Origin: Streptomyces rishiriensis
GTDB taxonomy: Bacteria > Actinomycetota > Actinomycetes > Streptomycetales > Streptomycetaceae
Direction: 5' to 3'
Assembly (NCBI RefSeq): GCF_003112535.1
Contig: NZ_BEWA01000005.1
Span: 230,024 to 294,023 of the forward strand
DNA length: 64,000 nt
Shown here: positions 8,788-18,889 of the stretch, piece after piece
Layout of the letters: every line of letters begins with the position of its first letter
Numbering within the stretch: position 1 is the first letter of the stretch
Notes under the pieces: model-generated
The model's input: the letters and a program-made list of their open reading frames with translations, nothing else
Told to the model about the DNA's origin: nothing
The model's database searches: none
Translations under genes and position numbers: made by a program

Positions 8788-10233
8788 ATGTCAGCAGCCG
8801 AGGGTCCGCTCGTCGTCGGCGTGGACACGTCCACCCAGTCCACCAAGGCGCTGGTCGTCGACGCGGCCACCGGCGAGGTCGTCGCGAGCGGCCAGGCGCC
8901 GCACACGGTGTCCTCCGGGGCCGGTCGCGAGAGCGACCCGCGCCAGTGGTGGGACGCCCTGCGCGAGGCGCTGCACCAGTGCGGCGACGCGGCGCGCGAG
9001 GCGGCCGCGGTCTCCGTCGGCGGGCAGCAGCACGGGCTCGTCACGCTGGACGCGCGCGGGGAGCCGGTACGTCCGGCGCTGCTGTGGAACGACGTGCGGT
9101 CGGCGCCGCAGGCCCGTCGGCTGACCGAGGAACTGGGCGGCGCGAAGTTCTGGGCGGAGCGCACCGGATCCGTGCCGGCGGCCTCCTTCACCGTCACGAA
9201 GTGGGCGTGGCTGGCCGAGAACGAGCCGGAGGCCCTGCGCGCCACGAAGTCGGTGCGCCTCCCCCACGACTACCTCACCGAGCGCCTGACGGGCGAGGGC
9301 ACCACGGACCGCGGCGACGCCTCCGGCACCGGCTGGTGGGCTTCGGCCACCGAGGCGTACGACGAGGAGATCCTCGCCCACGTGGGGCTGTCCCCGGCGC
9401 TGCTGCCCCGTGTGGCGCGGCCCGGCGAGGTGGCCGGCACCGTACGCGACAGCCACGACCTGCCCTTCGCCAAGGGGACGCTGGTCGCCCCGGGCACCGG
9501 CGACAACGCGGCGGCAGCCCTGGGTCTCGGGCTCCGCCCGGGCACGCCGGTCCTGAGCCTGGGCACCTCGGGCACGGTGTACGCGGTGGCGAAGCACCGC
9601 CCCGCCGACCCCACCGGCACCGTGGCCGGCTTCGCCGACGCCCACGGTGACTGGCTGCCGCTGGCCTGCACCCTGAACTGCACGCTCGCCGTCGACCGCG
9701 TCGCGGCCCTGCTCGGTCTGGACCGCGAGGCCGTGGAGCCCACCGCACACCTCACCCTGCTGCCCTACCTGGACGGCGAACGCACCCCGAACCTGCCGAA
9801 CGCCTCCGGCCTGCTGCACGGTCTGCGCCACGACACGACCGCCGGCCAGCTCCTCCAGGCCGCCTACGACGGCGCCGTGCACTCGCTGCTCGGCGCGCTC
9901 GACCTGGTCCTGGACGCGGACGCGGACCGCTCGGTCCCCCTTCTGCTGATCGGCGGCGGAGCCCGGGGCGGCGCCTGGCAGCAGACCGTGCGCCGGCTGT
10001 CCGGACGGCCGGTCCAGGTGCCCGAGGCCAGGGAACTCGTCGCGCTGGGGGCCGCGGCCCAGGCGGCGGGCCTGCTGACCGGCGAGGACCCGGCCGCGGT
10101 CGCCCGCCGCTGGAACACCGCACGAGGCCCGGTCCTCGATGCCGTCGAGCGGGACGAGGCGACGCTGGCCAGGATCGCCGGGGTACTCTCCGACGCGGCC
10201 CCGCTGCTGGAACGGAGCACGGACGCCCGCTGA
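8788..10233 (+). CDS. xylB: Xylulokinase
   Basis: It phosphorylates D-xylulose to xylulose 5-phosphate for the pentose phosphate route. The 481-residue FGGY-family kinase shows an N-terminal ATPase-fold phosphate loop (GVDTSTQSTKALVVD), the SVGGQQHGLV substrate loop, RLPHDYLTERLTG, and the C-terminal ATP site LIGGGARGGAWQQTV. ATG 8788 follows GAGGGAGAA; a longer reading from 8647 would cross the promoter region and is rejected. It is expressed away from xylA. Xylulose 5-phosphate is also the substrate of the phosphoketolase encoded at the other end of the window, although nothing here links their regulation. Confidence 0.95.
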   Translation: MSAAEGPLVVGVDTSTQSTKALVVDAATGEVVASGQAPHTVSSGAGRESDPRQWWDALREALHQCGDAAREAAAVSVGGQQHGLVTLDARGEPVRPALLWNDVRSAPQARRLTEELGGAKFWAERTGSVPAASFTVTKWAWLAENEPEALRATKSVRLPHDYLTERLTGEGTTDRGDASGTGWWASATEAYDEEILAHVGLSPALLPRVARPGEVAGTVRDSHDLPFAKGTLVAPGTGDNAAAALGLGLRPGTPVLSLGTSGTVYAVAKHRPADPTGTVAGFADAHGDWLPLACTLNCTLAVDRVAALLGLDREAVEPTAHLTLLPYLDGERTPNLPNASGLLHGLRHDTTAGQLLQAAYDGAVHSLLGALDLVLDADADRSVPLLLIGGGARGGAWQQTVRRLSGRPVQVPEARELVALGAAAQAAGLLTGEDPAAVARRWNTARGPVLDAVERDEATLARIAGVLSDAAPLLERSTDAR

Positions 10234-10304
10234 CATCAAGGACCGACCGTACGACGCAGAACATCAACGCCGGAACATCGACGAATCGACGAATCGACGG
10301 AGGC

Positions 10305-11513
10305 ATGACCGCACCGCCGCACGAGGCCCGGCCGACCGGCCCGGGGCGCGCGCTGCCCGACACCCAGCAGGGCATGCGCCGCCGCAACCTGGCCAGGGTG
10401 ATGCACGCCGTCAGCGCGGAGGGGCCGCTCTCGCGCGCGGGGGTCGCCTCACACATCGGTCTGACCCGGGCGGCGGTCTCGACCCTCGTCGACGAGCTCA
10501 TACGCACCGGCCTGCTGGAGGAGCTCGGCCCCGAGCGACCCGGCCGGGTGGGGCGACCGGGATCGGCGCTGGCGGTGAGCGGGCGCGGCCCGGCGGGCAT
10601 CGGCGCCGAGGTGGGCGTCGACCACCTGGCGGTCTGCGCCGTCGACCTGCGCGGCGAGGTGCGGGCGCGCGCCGAACGGCACGGCGCCAACCGGGGCCGC
10701 TCCCCCGGGCCGGTGGTCGAGGAACTGACCGGGCTCGTGCGCCGGGTCGTCGCCGACGCCGAGCGTGAGGGGCTGTGGCCGGCCGGGCTCGCGGTGGCCG
10801 TCCCCGGCCTCGTCGCACGCGACGCCCGCACGGTGGTCCGCGCGCCGAACCTCGACTGGCAGGACGTCGACCTCGGCGCGCTGCTGCCCGGCGAGTTCCC
10901 GTTGACGGTCGACAACGAGGCCAACTTCGGCGGGCTGGCCGAACTCTGGCTCGGCGCGGACACTCCTGGAAACTTCCTGCACGTGTCGGCCGAGATCGGC
11001 ATCGGCGCAGCGCTGGTCGTGGAAGGCAGCCTGCTGCGCGGCACCCGCGGCTTCGCGGGCGAGCTGGGCCATGTGCCGGTGCATCCCGACGGGCCGCGGT
11101 GCGGGTGCGGCGGACGCGGGTGTCTGGAGCAGTACGCCGGCGAGGAGGCGGTGCTGCGGTCGGCCGGCTTGGAACCGGGCGAGGACCGGGTCGGCCTCCT
11201 CGCAGGACGGGCCGCGGACGGCGATCCGGAGGTGCGGCGCGCTCTGCGCGAGGCGGGAACAGCCCTCGGCATCGCCCTGACCGGGGCGCTCAACCTGCTG
11301 GATCCACAGGCCGTCGTGCTCGGCGGCGCCCTCGCGGGACTCGCGCCGTGGCTTGTGCCGTCGCTGGAGGCCGAACTCTCCCGGCGCACGGCGGGCCCCG
11401 CCTGTCCCGTCTCCGTTTCCCGGCTGGGCCCAGAGGGCCCCCTGCTCGGGGCCGCGCACTCGGTGGTGCGGTCCGTGCTGGACGACCCTGCGACGGTGGC
11501 GGAGCGGGCCTGA
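10305..11513 (+). CDS. xylR: ROK-family transcriptional regulator, probable xylose repressor
   Basis: A 402-residue ROK protein (repressor, ORF, kinase fold). Residues about 25-85 form a MarR-like winged helix (GPLSRAGVASHIGLTRAAVS). The rest is a sugar-kinase-like domain with the ROK signature ELGHVPVHPDGPRCGCGGRG: the H...CGCGGRGC cysteines bind structural zinc and EQYAG closes the site. Its place directly behind xylB and the presence of the HTH make it the local repressor, released by xylose or xylulose. The start ATG has GGAGG 3-7 nt upstream, inside a short GAATCGAC tandem repeat (10283-10298). The effector sugar is inferred from context. Confidence 0.9.
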   Translation: MTAPPHEARPTGPGRALPDTQQGMRRRNLARVMHAVSAEGPLSRAGVASHIGLTRAAVSTLVDELIRTGLLEELGPERPGRVGRPGSALAVSGRGPAGIGAEVGVDHLAVCAVDLRGEVRARAERHGANRGRSPGPVVEELTGLVRRVVADAEREGLWPAGLAVAVPGLVARDARTVVRAPNLDWQDVDLGALLPGEFPLTVDNEANFGGLAELWLGADTPGNFLHVSAEIGIGAALVVEGSLLRGTRGFAGELGHVPVHPDGPRCGCGGRGCLEQYAGEEAVLRSAGLEPGEDRVGLLAGRAADGDPEVRRALREAGTALGIALTGALNLLDPQAVVLGGALAGLAPWLVPSLEAELSRRTAGPACPVSVSRLGPEGPLLGAAHSVVRSVLDDPATVAERA

Positions 11514-11830
11514 GGGCCGGGCCTGACGCGTGCGGAGTGCACGCTCGTCCGTGTGACCGCCGGGATCGAGGGCCGGAGCGTATACCTCACCGGGGCCGCC
11601 GACCGACCGGAATTCCACATTCGGGTGAGCGAGTTGTCCCCATACGCGGGTTCATCCACGGATCTCGGCCGCGCCCCGCGTCCGCCCGACCGGCACCGTA
11701 GCGTGATCGCACGGCGACGATTCGGCTGAACGTCGCCCGGACGGTTGTCGGCCCGCGCACCCGGCGTGACGATGTCCCCAGCCGCACCCTGAGACCCGCC
11801 CTCAGCCGTCACGCCTTCCGGGAGGACCAG
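11514..11830. other. Intergenic region without recognisable feature
   Basis: 317 bp between xylR and the GAF regulator. No ORF with sound codon use and no strong hairpin were found. A promoter for the regulator gene must lie here but no consensus pair stands out. Confidence 0.4.
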
Positions 11831-13099
11831 TTGACCGATCCCTGGGTGGCCCTGGAACCCGGGGCCGATCCCACCGAGCGCGTACGGCTCCTGCGCCGCG
11901 CGCACGACACGTTCACCGAGGCGGGCACCGTGCCCCGGCCGGTGCGGGCCGTCGTGGCCGACTCCTGGCGGCGTTCCGCGCGGGCAGGCGTCGGACCGGA
12001 CGGCGCCGCGAGCGTCGAGCTGGACGACGGCGAGCTCGGCGTCTACCGGAGCGAGCACCCGCTTGCGCGAGTGATGCCGCTGTTCCGCGAGTTGATGGGC
12101 ACGTTCGCCGCCGACGGTGAGCATCTGCTGGCGGTGTGCGACGCGCACGGCAGGCTGCTGTGGGTGGAAGGACATGCGGCGACCCGGCGGCAGGCGGGGC
12201 GGATGAACTTCGTGCCCGGCGCGCGCTGGGCGGAGAGCGCGGTGGGGACGAACGCGCCGGGCACGGCGGTCGCCCTGGACCGGCCGGTGCAGGTGTTCGC
12301 GGCCGAACACTTCATCCGGCGGGTGCAGCCGTGGACGTGCGCAGCCGCCCCCGTGCACGATCCGCGGACCGGCCGGGTGCTGGGCGCCGTGGACATCACG
12401 GGCGGGGACGGGCTGGCGCACCCGCACAGTCTGGGCTTCGTGCAGGCGGTCGCCCGGGCCGCGGAGGCCCACCTGGCGCTGCTCACCCCGGTGCGGCCGG
12501 CCGCCGAGACATCGCGCCTGACCGTGCTGGGCCGGGACGAGGCACACGTGGTCACCGGCGGACGGGGCATCAGGCTGAGCCGTCGGCACAGCGAGATCCT
12601 GTTGCTGCTGGCCCGTCACCCCGAAGGCCTGACGGGCGATGAACTGCTGTGCGCGCTGTACGAGGACGAGTCGGTGACACCGGTGACGCTGCGGGCCGAA
12701 CTGGCCCGGCTGCGCGGGGTGTTGGGCCCCGGATTGCTGGTCTCGCGGCCCTACCGGCTCACCGCCGCCTTCGAGTCCGACTTTGACGTCGTCGAACGAC
12801 GGCTGGCCGCCGGCGCGGTGACGGGGGCGCTGACGGCGTACACCGGGCCGCCGTTGCCGGGGTCCCGGGCGCCGGCGGTGACGCGGCTCAGACGGCGTCT
12901 CGCCGACGGGCTGCGCGCCGCACTGATCGCCTGCGGCGACCCCGACCTGCTGGCGGACTGGGCGCACGCACCGTGGGGCGAGGACGACCTCGACGTGTGG
13001 CGTGCTCTCGCGGCGGCCCGTCCGACGGCCGCGACACGGGCCCGCCTCGCGTCGCTGGAGTTCGAACTGACGGCGCCGCGCGAGTGGCCGCGTCCGTGA
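11831..13099 (+). CDS. GAF-domain transcriptional regulator of the adjacent aldehyde dehydrogenase
   Basis: A 422-residue protein related to AcoR-type activators but without the AAA+ sigma-54 domain, as is usual in streptomycetes. Residues about 60-225 form a GAF sensor (MNFVPGARWAESAVGTNAPG, WTCAAAPVHDPRTGRVLGAV). Residues about 235-330 resemble a winged-helix/OmpR-like DNA-binding domain (IRLSRRHSEILLLLARHPEG, LARLRGVLGPGLLVSRPYRL). The TTG start follows GGGAGGACC. The gene lies about 100 bp before the aldehyde dehydrogenase on the same strand, the standard pair in Actinobacteria, where the regulator responds to an aldehyde or alcohol. The inducer here is unknown. Confidence 0.82.
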   Translation: MTDPWVALEPGADPTERVRLLRRAHDTFTEAGTVPRPVRAVVADSWRRSARAGVGPDGAASVELDDGELGVYRSEHPLARVMPLFRELMGTFAADGEHLLAVCDAHGRLLWVEGHAATRRQAGRMNFVPGARWAESAVGTNAPGTAVALDRPVQVFAAEHFIRRVQPWTCAAAPVHDPRTGRVLGAVDITGGDGLAHPHSLGFVQAVARAAEAHLALLTPVRPAAETSRLTVLGRDEAHVVTGGRGIRLSRRHSEILLLLARHPEGLTGDELLCALYEDESVTPVTLRAELARLRGVLGPGLLVSRPYRLTAAFESDFDVVERRLAAGAVTGALTAYTGPPLPGSRAPAVTRLRRRLADGLRAALIACGDPDLLADWAHAPWGEDDLDVWRALAAARPTAATRARLASLEFELTAPREWPRP

Positions 13100-13199
13100 A
13101 CACGGCCGGCGCCGCAACGTGACCGCAACGTCCGACTCCCTACCGTCGCCCGCAGAGCTGTCCGACGGCGGGCAGCGCTGCTGAAGGAGGCTGACCAGG

Positions 13200-14722
<1,523 letters not shown>

Positions 14723-14723
<1 letters not shown>

Positions 14724-14769
14724 GCGCCTGCGAAAGGCGTCTGACCTGGCTTTTCACCCGTCAGGCGCC
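14723..14769 (+). terminator. Inverted repeat behind the aldehyde dehydrogenase
   Basis: GGCGCCTG (14723-14730) and CAGGCGCC (14762-14769) are perfect complements starting at the last base of the stop codon. The 31-nt loop is long, so this is only a possible terminator. The following 170 bp hold no gene. Confidence 0.4.
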
Positions 14770-14942
14770 CGTCGCTCAACCTGCTCTCGACTTTGCCTGG
14801 AGACCGGCTCCGGCGGCTGCAAGGCCGCCCTCATGGCCGAACTCGTCGGCCGGAGGAAGCGCGGCAGCCGGCCGAGCAGGCGGTGGGGCGCGTCGCCACC
14901 GGGGCGGACGCGTCCTGGGCCCGCGACAGTGGACGAGGCTGC

Positions 14943-15296
14943 TCAGTCCTCCACGCCCCGTCGCACCCGCCGCGACGGGGCGAACTCGTACAGGTCCAGG
15001 ACGGCGGGAGGATCGGCGAGTCCGGGCCCTCCGGCCGCGACCCAGGCGGCGATGTCGGCCGTGGCGTCGGGGTCGTTGACCAGTCCGAGCCAGACCGGCC
15101 GGCCTCCCGCGGGCCGCCCTGCGGAGGACGGCTGGACGACGATGACGTTCGCCTGCTCACAGGCGTCCAGGCAGTTCACGGCACGGACCCGGGCGATGGA
15201 GCTCAACTCGGACGTGAGCGTGACGACCTGGGCAGTGTGGTCGACACCCAGGATCTTGTCGGTGCCGCAACAGCAGCCCCGGCACACGGTGACCAT
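14943..15296 (-). CDS. (2Fe-2S) ferredoxin-like protein, thioredoxin fold
   Basis: A 117-residue protein with the cysteine pattern of thioredoxin-like [2Fe-2S] ferredoxins: an N-terminal CRGCCCGT cluster (residues 5-12) and CLDACEQANVIVVQP about 40 residues later. The C-terminal half is more variable. Such proteins carry electrons or deliver clusters and often sit near metal or cobalamin genes. Here the neighbour upstream on the same strand (41 bp away) is a metal-exporting ATPase, so the two may be cotranscribed and the protein may handle metal or sulfide stress; that link is inference. No clear Shine-Dalgarno precedes the ATG. Confidence 0.75.
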   Translation of the reverse strand: MVTVCRGCCCGTDKILGVDHTAQVVTLTSELSSIARVRAVNCLDACEQANVIVVQPSSAGRPAGGRPVWLGLVNDPDATADIAAWVAAGGPGLADPPAVLDLYEFAPSRRVRRGVED

Positions 15297-15337
15297 GCAG
15301 TGCGGCTAGCCCTGTGCCGCGGGTGGCCTGCGGCGGC

Positions 15338-17365
15338 TCATTCGGCGGCCCGCTGCCAGGCCGCCTCGCGCAGCAAGCGCAGTCCGTTGAGGCCGACGAT
15401 GACGGTGGAACCCTCGTGGCCGGCCACGCCCAGGGGCAGTGGCAGGGTGCCGAGCAGGTCCCAGGCGACCAGGCCGGCGATGAAGACGCCCGCGATCACC
15501 AAGTTCTGCACGACCAGCTCGCGGGCGCGCCGGGACAGCGCGATCACGGCGGGGACCGTGCGAAGTTCGTCGCGCACGATCACGGCGTCAGCGGTCTCCA
15601 GCGCGAGGTCGGAGCCCGCCCGGCCCATGGCGATGCCGGTGTGGGCGGCGGCGAGCGCCGGGGAGTCGTTGACGCCGTCGCCGACGACCAGGACCTTGCG
15701 GCCGGCGTCTTCCAGTTCCCGCACAGCGGTCACCTTGTGCCCGGGCAGCAGCCCTGCCCGCACATCGCCGATGCCGACCTCGGCGGCGAGGCGGGCAGCG
15801 GCACGCGGGTTGTCACCGGTCACCAGTAGGGGCGCGGTGCCGGTGAGAGCGGTCAGCGCGGACACGGTCGCGGCGGCGTCGGCGCGCAGCCGGTCGGCGA
15901 TGCCGAGCAGTCCGGCCGGGGCGCCGTCGACGACGATCACCACGGCGGTCCGGCCGCCGTCCTCCAGCCCGTCGGCGACCACCAGGGCCCGCGCCGATCG
16001 AAGGGCCGCGGCCCCCGCTCCGTCCTCGACCGTGGCTGCGGTTCCGGCGCCGCCCCCCGCCCCGACGAGTAGTCGTGTCGGTGCGCCGACGGAGATCTTT
16101 CGGCCGCTGACGGTCGCGGTGACCCCGACACCGGGCGTGGAGGCGAAGTCCTCCGCGGTCGGCATGGCGAGGCCCTTCTCCCGGGCCGCCTCGACCACGG
16201 CACGGCCCAGCGGGTGCTCGCTGGGGTGCTCGGCCGCCGCAGCCAGCGTCAGCAGCTCCTCCTCGTCCAGGCCGGAGCCCGGCAGCAGCCGGACATCGGT
16301 GACGCGCGGGGTGCCCTCGGTCAGCGTGCCGGTCTTGTCGAGCGCGACCGCGTCGACCTCGCCGAGCCGTTCCATGACCACCGCGGACTTGACCAGCACC
16401 CCGTGCCGTCCGGCGTTGGCGATCGCGGACAGCAGCGGCGGCATCGTGGCCAGGACGACCGCGCACGGCGAGGCCACGATCATGAAGGTCATGGCCCGCA
16501 GCAGCGAGCCGGCCAGCGCGGCGCCGAAGGCGAGCGGGACGAGGAAGACGGCGAGGGTCGCCGCCACCATGCCGAGCGAGTAGCGCTGTTCGGCCTTCTC
16601 GATGAACAGCTGCGTGGGCGCCTTGGTCCCGGACGCCTCCTCCACCATGCGCACGATCCGCGCGATCACCGAGTCGGAGGCCTCCCGCTCGACCCGGACG
16701 CGCAGCGCGCCGGTGCCGTTGAGCGTGCCGGCGAAGACCTCGTCGCCCTGCTCCTTGACCACGGGCAGCGGTTCGCCGGTGATGGTCGCCTGGTCGACGT
16801 CGCTCGCCCCGTGCAGGACGCGGCCGTCGGCGCCGACCCGCTCACCGGGCCGCACGAGGACCGTGTCACCGACAGCCAGTGTCTCGACGGGGACGGTCCT
16901 CTCCTCCCCGGTCGCCGTCAGGCGCGTCGCCGTGGCCGGTGCCAGGTCCAGCAGGCCACGCACCGAGTCGGCGGTCCGGGCGGTGGCCAGCGCCTCCAGG
17001 GCGCCGGAGGCGGCGAAGATGACGATCAGCAGCGCGCCGTCCGTGACCTGCCCGATCGCCGCCGCGCCGAGCGCCGCGACGACCATCAGCAGGTCGACGT
17101 CGAGCGTCCGCTCCAACAGTGCCCTCAGCCCTGCCCAGCCCGGTTCCCAGCCGCCGGCCGCGTAGGTCAGTGCGTACAGCGGCCCCCAGGTCCAGGCCGG
17201 GGCGCCGGTCAGCTGCAGGGGCAGTGCCAGCAGGAAGAGCACCAGGGCGGCGGCGGCCCAGCGGGCCTCGGACAGCGCGAGAACGCGGGTGCGACGGGGT
17301 GCGGTGTCCTCGCGTGCGGGCGTGCCCCGGCCGACGGACGGCGGGGCGAGGGTGGCGGAGGTCAT
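15338..17365 (-). CDS. P1B-4 heavy-metal-exporting ATPase (CtpJ/CtpD-like)
   Basis: A 675-residue P-type ATPase that pumps transition metals out across the cell membrane. It has two N-terminal hydrophobic segments, an actuator loop with TGEPLPV, the phosphorylated Asp343 in DKTGTLTEG, a nucleotide-binding HP dipeptide region (SEHPLGRAV), and VGDGVNDSPALAAA. The transport motifs are SPC at residues 299-301 and HEGST at 650-654 in the last membrane helix; with no N-terminal CxxC metal domain, this is the P1B-4 subgroup (Co, Ni, Zn, Fe). It is divergent from an NmtR-type Ni/Co sensor, the same regulator that controls CtpJ in Mycobacterium tuberculosis, so Co/Ni export is the best guess. Confidence 0.9.
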   Translation of the reverse strand: MTSATLAPPSVGRGTPAREDTAPRRTRVLALSEARWAAAALVLFLLALPLQLTGAPAWTWGPLYALTYAAGGWEPGWAGLRALLERTLDVDLLMVVAALGAAAIGQVTDGALLIVIFAASGALEALATARTADSVRGLLDLAPATATRLTATGEERTVPVETLAVGDTVLVRPGERVGADGRVLHGASDVDQATITGEPLPVVKEQGDEVFAGTLNGTGALRVRVEREASDSVIARIVRMVEEASGTKAPTQLFIEKAEQRYSLGMVAATLAVFLVPLAFGAALAGSLLRAMTFMIVASPCAVVLATMPPLLSAIANAGRHGVLVKSAVVMERLGEVDAVALDKTGTLTEGTPRVTDVRLLPGSGLDEEELLTLAAAAEHPSEHPLGRAVVEAAREKGLAMPTAEDFASTPGVGVTATVSGRKISVGAPTRLLVGAGGGAGTAATVEDGAGAAALRSARALVVADGLEDGGRTAVVIVVDGAPAGLLGIADRLRADAAATVSALTALTGTAPLLVTGDNPRAAARLAAEVGIGDVRAGLLPGHKVTAVRELEDAGRKVLVVGDGVNDSPALAAAHTGIAMGRAGSDLALETADAVIVRDELRTVPAVIALSRRARELVVQNLVIAGVFIAGLVAWDLLGTLPLPLGVAGHEGSTVIVGLNGLRLLREAAWQRAAE

Positions 17366-17449
17366 CGGAGCGGAGGTCCTTCACGACGGACAGTACGGCG
17401 CGGCTGCGGACACCGGATGCACGGGTTCCGCGCTTCCCACGGTACAGGA

Positions 17450-17477
17450 ATGAATGAAGATCCGTTCATGCGTTCAT
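17450..17477. promoter_or_regulatory. Probable NmtR operator
   Basis: Two ATGAA half-sites (17450-17454 and 17454-17458) face two TTCAT half-sites (17465-17469 and 17473-17477). The inner pair has 6-bp spacing. ATGAA/TTCAT inverted repeats are characteristic of ArsR/SmtB operators. The site lies between the two divergent genes, 27-54 bp before the regulator start. Confidence 0.7.
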
Positions 17478-17503
17478 GTGCGGGGATCCGTAGGATGAAG
17501 CTC

Positions 17504-17890
17504 ATGGGCCATGGAGCTGATGCCGAGAAGACCGCCGCCACCGTGCGCGAGCGCCTGGAGACCGTCGGCGCCACCGACGTGGCCACCACGCTCCAGGCCC
17601 TGGCCACCCCGTCCCGACTGCGGATCCTGGCCCGTCTCCAGGAGGGCCCGTGCGCGGCGACCGAACTCGCCGACGCCGTCGGCATGGAACAGTCCGCCTG
17701 CTCCCATCAGCTCCGCCTGCTGCGCAACCTCGGCCTGGTCACCGGCGAGCGCCGGGGCCGCTCGGTCATCTACGCCCTCTACGACCACCACGTCGCCGAA
17801 CTCCTCGAACAGGCCCTCCACCACGTCGAGCACCTGCGCCTCGGCCTGCGCGACACTCCCGCCACCGCGGAGGCGGCCGGGGTCCGCTGA
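17504..17890 (+). CDS. nmtR: NmtR-type Ni(II)/Co(II)-sensing ArsR/SmtB repressor
   Basis: A 128-residue winged-helix repressor (recognition helix MEQSACSHQLRLLRNLGLV). Metal ligands of mycobacterial NmtR are Asp91, His93, His104 and His107 on the last helix plus the N-terminal Gly2-His3. Here Asp94, His96, His107 and His110 have exactly the same spacing (2, 11, 3), and the protein begins MGHG. This also decides the start: ATG 17504 rather than the in-frame ATG 17495, since the free N-terminus would be a ligand. Metal binding should release the operator just upstream and derepress the divergent exporter. Confidence 0.92.
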   Translation: MGHGADAEKTAATVRERLETVGATDVATTLQALATPSRLRILARLQEGPCAATELADAVGMEQSACSHQLRLLRNLGLVTGERRGRSVIYALYDHHVAELLEQALHHVEHLRLGLRDTPATAEAAGVR

Positions 17891-18034
17891 GCCTCACCCA
17901 GGTGTAGCCACCGCGGCCGGCTCCGGTGCGAGATGTCCGGCCCGATCCGGCCGGGCCACCGGTGCCGCCCACGCGAGTCGCGGGACGGGCAGCTCGGTGA
18001 GGTGTACGGGGCAGATCGGTGAGATGTCAGGGGG

Positions 18035-18889
18035 TCAGTGGCCGCTGACGGTGAGTTCGTAGTCGCCGATCAGGTTGCCGAGCAGCGTGCCCGCGGTGAG
18101 GTCGCTGGTGACGTGGCCTGCCATGTAGAGGCGGGAGTAGAGGACTTCGTCCTGCATCCACCGGTAGTCCCCGGCGCGGTGCGGGGCGAGGGCAGTGAGG
18201 AAGGTGACGGCCGCGGCGGAGCGGGTCGCGTGCCGGGAGGGGTAGGAGTACGGGCCCTTGGCGCCAGGCGTGATGTGCTTGTCGGGGCGCAGGGCCGGGT
18301 CGAGGACGAACGGAGCCGGCTGCTTGTCCCTGGCCGCCAGCTGGTCGCTGATGGTCTTGGCCAGCTTCAGGGTTGCCTTGAGCTCGGCCTTCTCCGTCGC
18401 GCCTCGCGCGGCCGGGATCAGTTCGCGCTGATCGTGGAGGTAGACCTGCCAGATGTCCTTCTTGCCGTGCAGCTCCAGCCAGGTCGCGGCCTTCCTCCCC
18501 GCCGCTGTGCGGGTCTTGGCGAGGGCCTGGTCCTGGCGGAGTTCGGCGGTGCGCGCCTTCGCCGACGGCGGGGCCGGGACCTGCTGGGCCGCCCAGTCGG
18601 TGAACGCCTTGTCGTCGCGAGCGGTGCCGTGCGCCTTCTTCCACTGGGCGAAGAGAGCGTCGGCCTTAGCGCGCTGGGCCTCCACCGCCTTCCCGATCGC
18701 CGCGATCTCGGTGTCGGTGAAGAGCGTGGGCGGCGGGTCCTGCTTGATCAGGTCCGTCGCGCTCGGGTTCTTCACCGCGGAGGTGACGGCCGTGACCAGT
18801 TGCGGTCGCAGAGTGCCGATGCCTAGGGCCGCGACGGCGAGCAGGGCGATCAGCGGGTAGCGCCATTTGACGCCACGCAGGACGTTCAT
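18035..18889 (-). CDS. PAP2-superfamily phosphatase, membrane-anchored
   Basis: A 284-residue protein with an N-terminal membrane anchor (YPLIALLAVAALGIGTLRP). A long, charged helical middle follows, and then the acid-phosphatase motifs of the PAP2 superfamily: YPSRHATRSAAAVTFL (PSGH-like, motif 2) and SRLYMAGHVTSDLTAG (SRx5HxxxD, motif 3, catalytic His). The active site faces outward, so lipid phosphates or extracellular (poly)phosphate are likely substrates. Its ATG overlaps the stop of the VTC gene (ATGA), making it the third gene of a coupled operon. A link to polyphosphate is suggested by that neighbour only. Confidence 0.85.
   Translation of the reverse strand: MNVLRGVKWRYPLIALLAVAALGIGTLRPQLVTAVTSAVKNPSATDLIKQDPPPTLFTDTEIAAIGKAVEAQRAKADALFAQWKKAHGTARDDKAFTDWAAQQVPAPPSAKARTAELRQDQALAKTRTAAGRKAATWLELHGKKDIWQVYLHDQRELIPAARGATEKAELKATLKLAKTISDQLAARDKQPAPFVLDPALRPDKHITPGAKGPYSYPSRHATRSAAAVTFLTALAPHRAGDYRWMQDEVLYSRLYMAGHVTSDLTAGTLLGNLIGDYELTVSGH

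Noticed and set aside
9752..13117. Open frame of 1121 codons on the minus strand
   Set aside because: It is antisense to xylB, xylR and the GAF regulator. Its product is Arg/Pro/Ser-rich without domains. Long antisense frames are normal in DNA with this GC3 bias.
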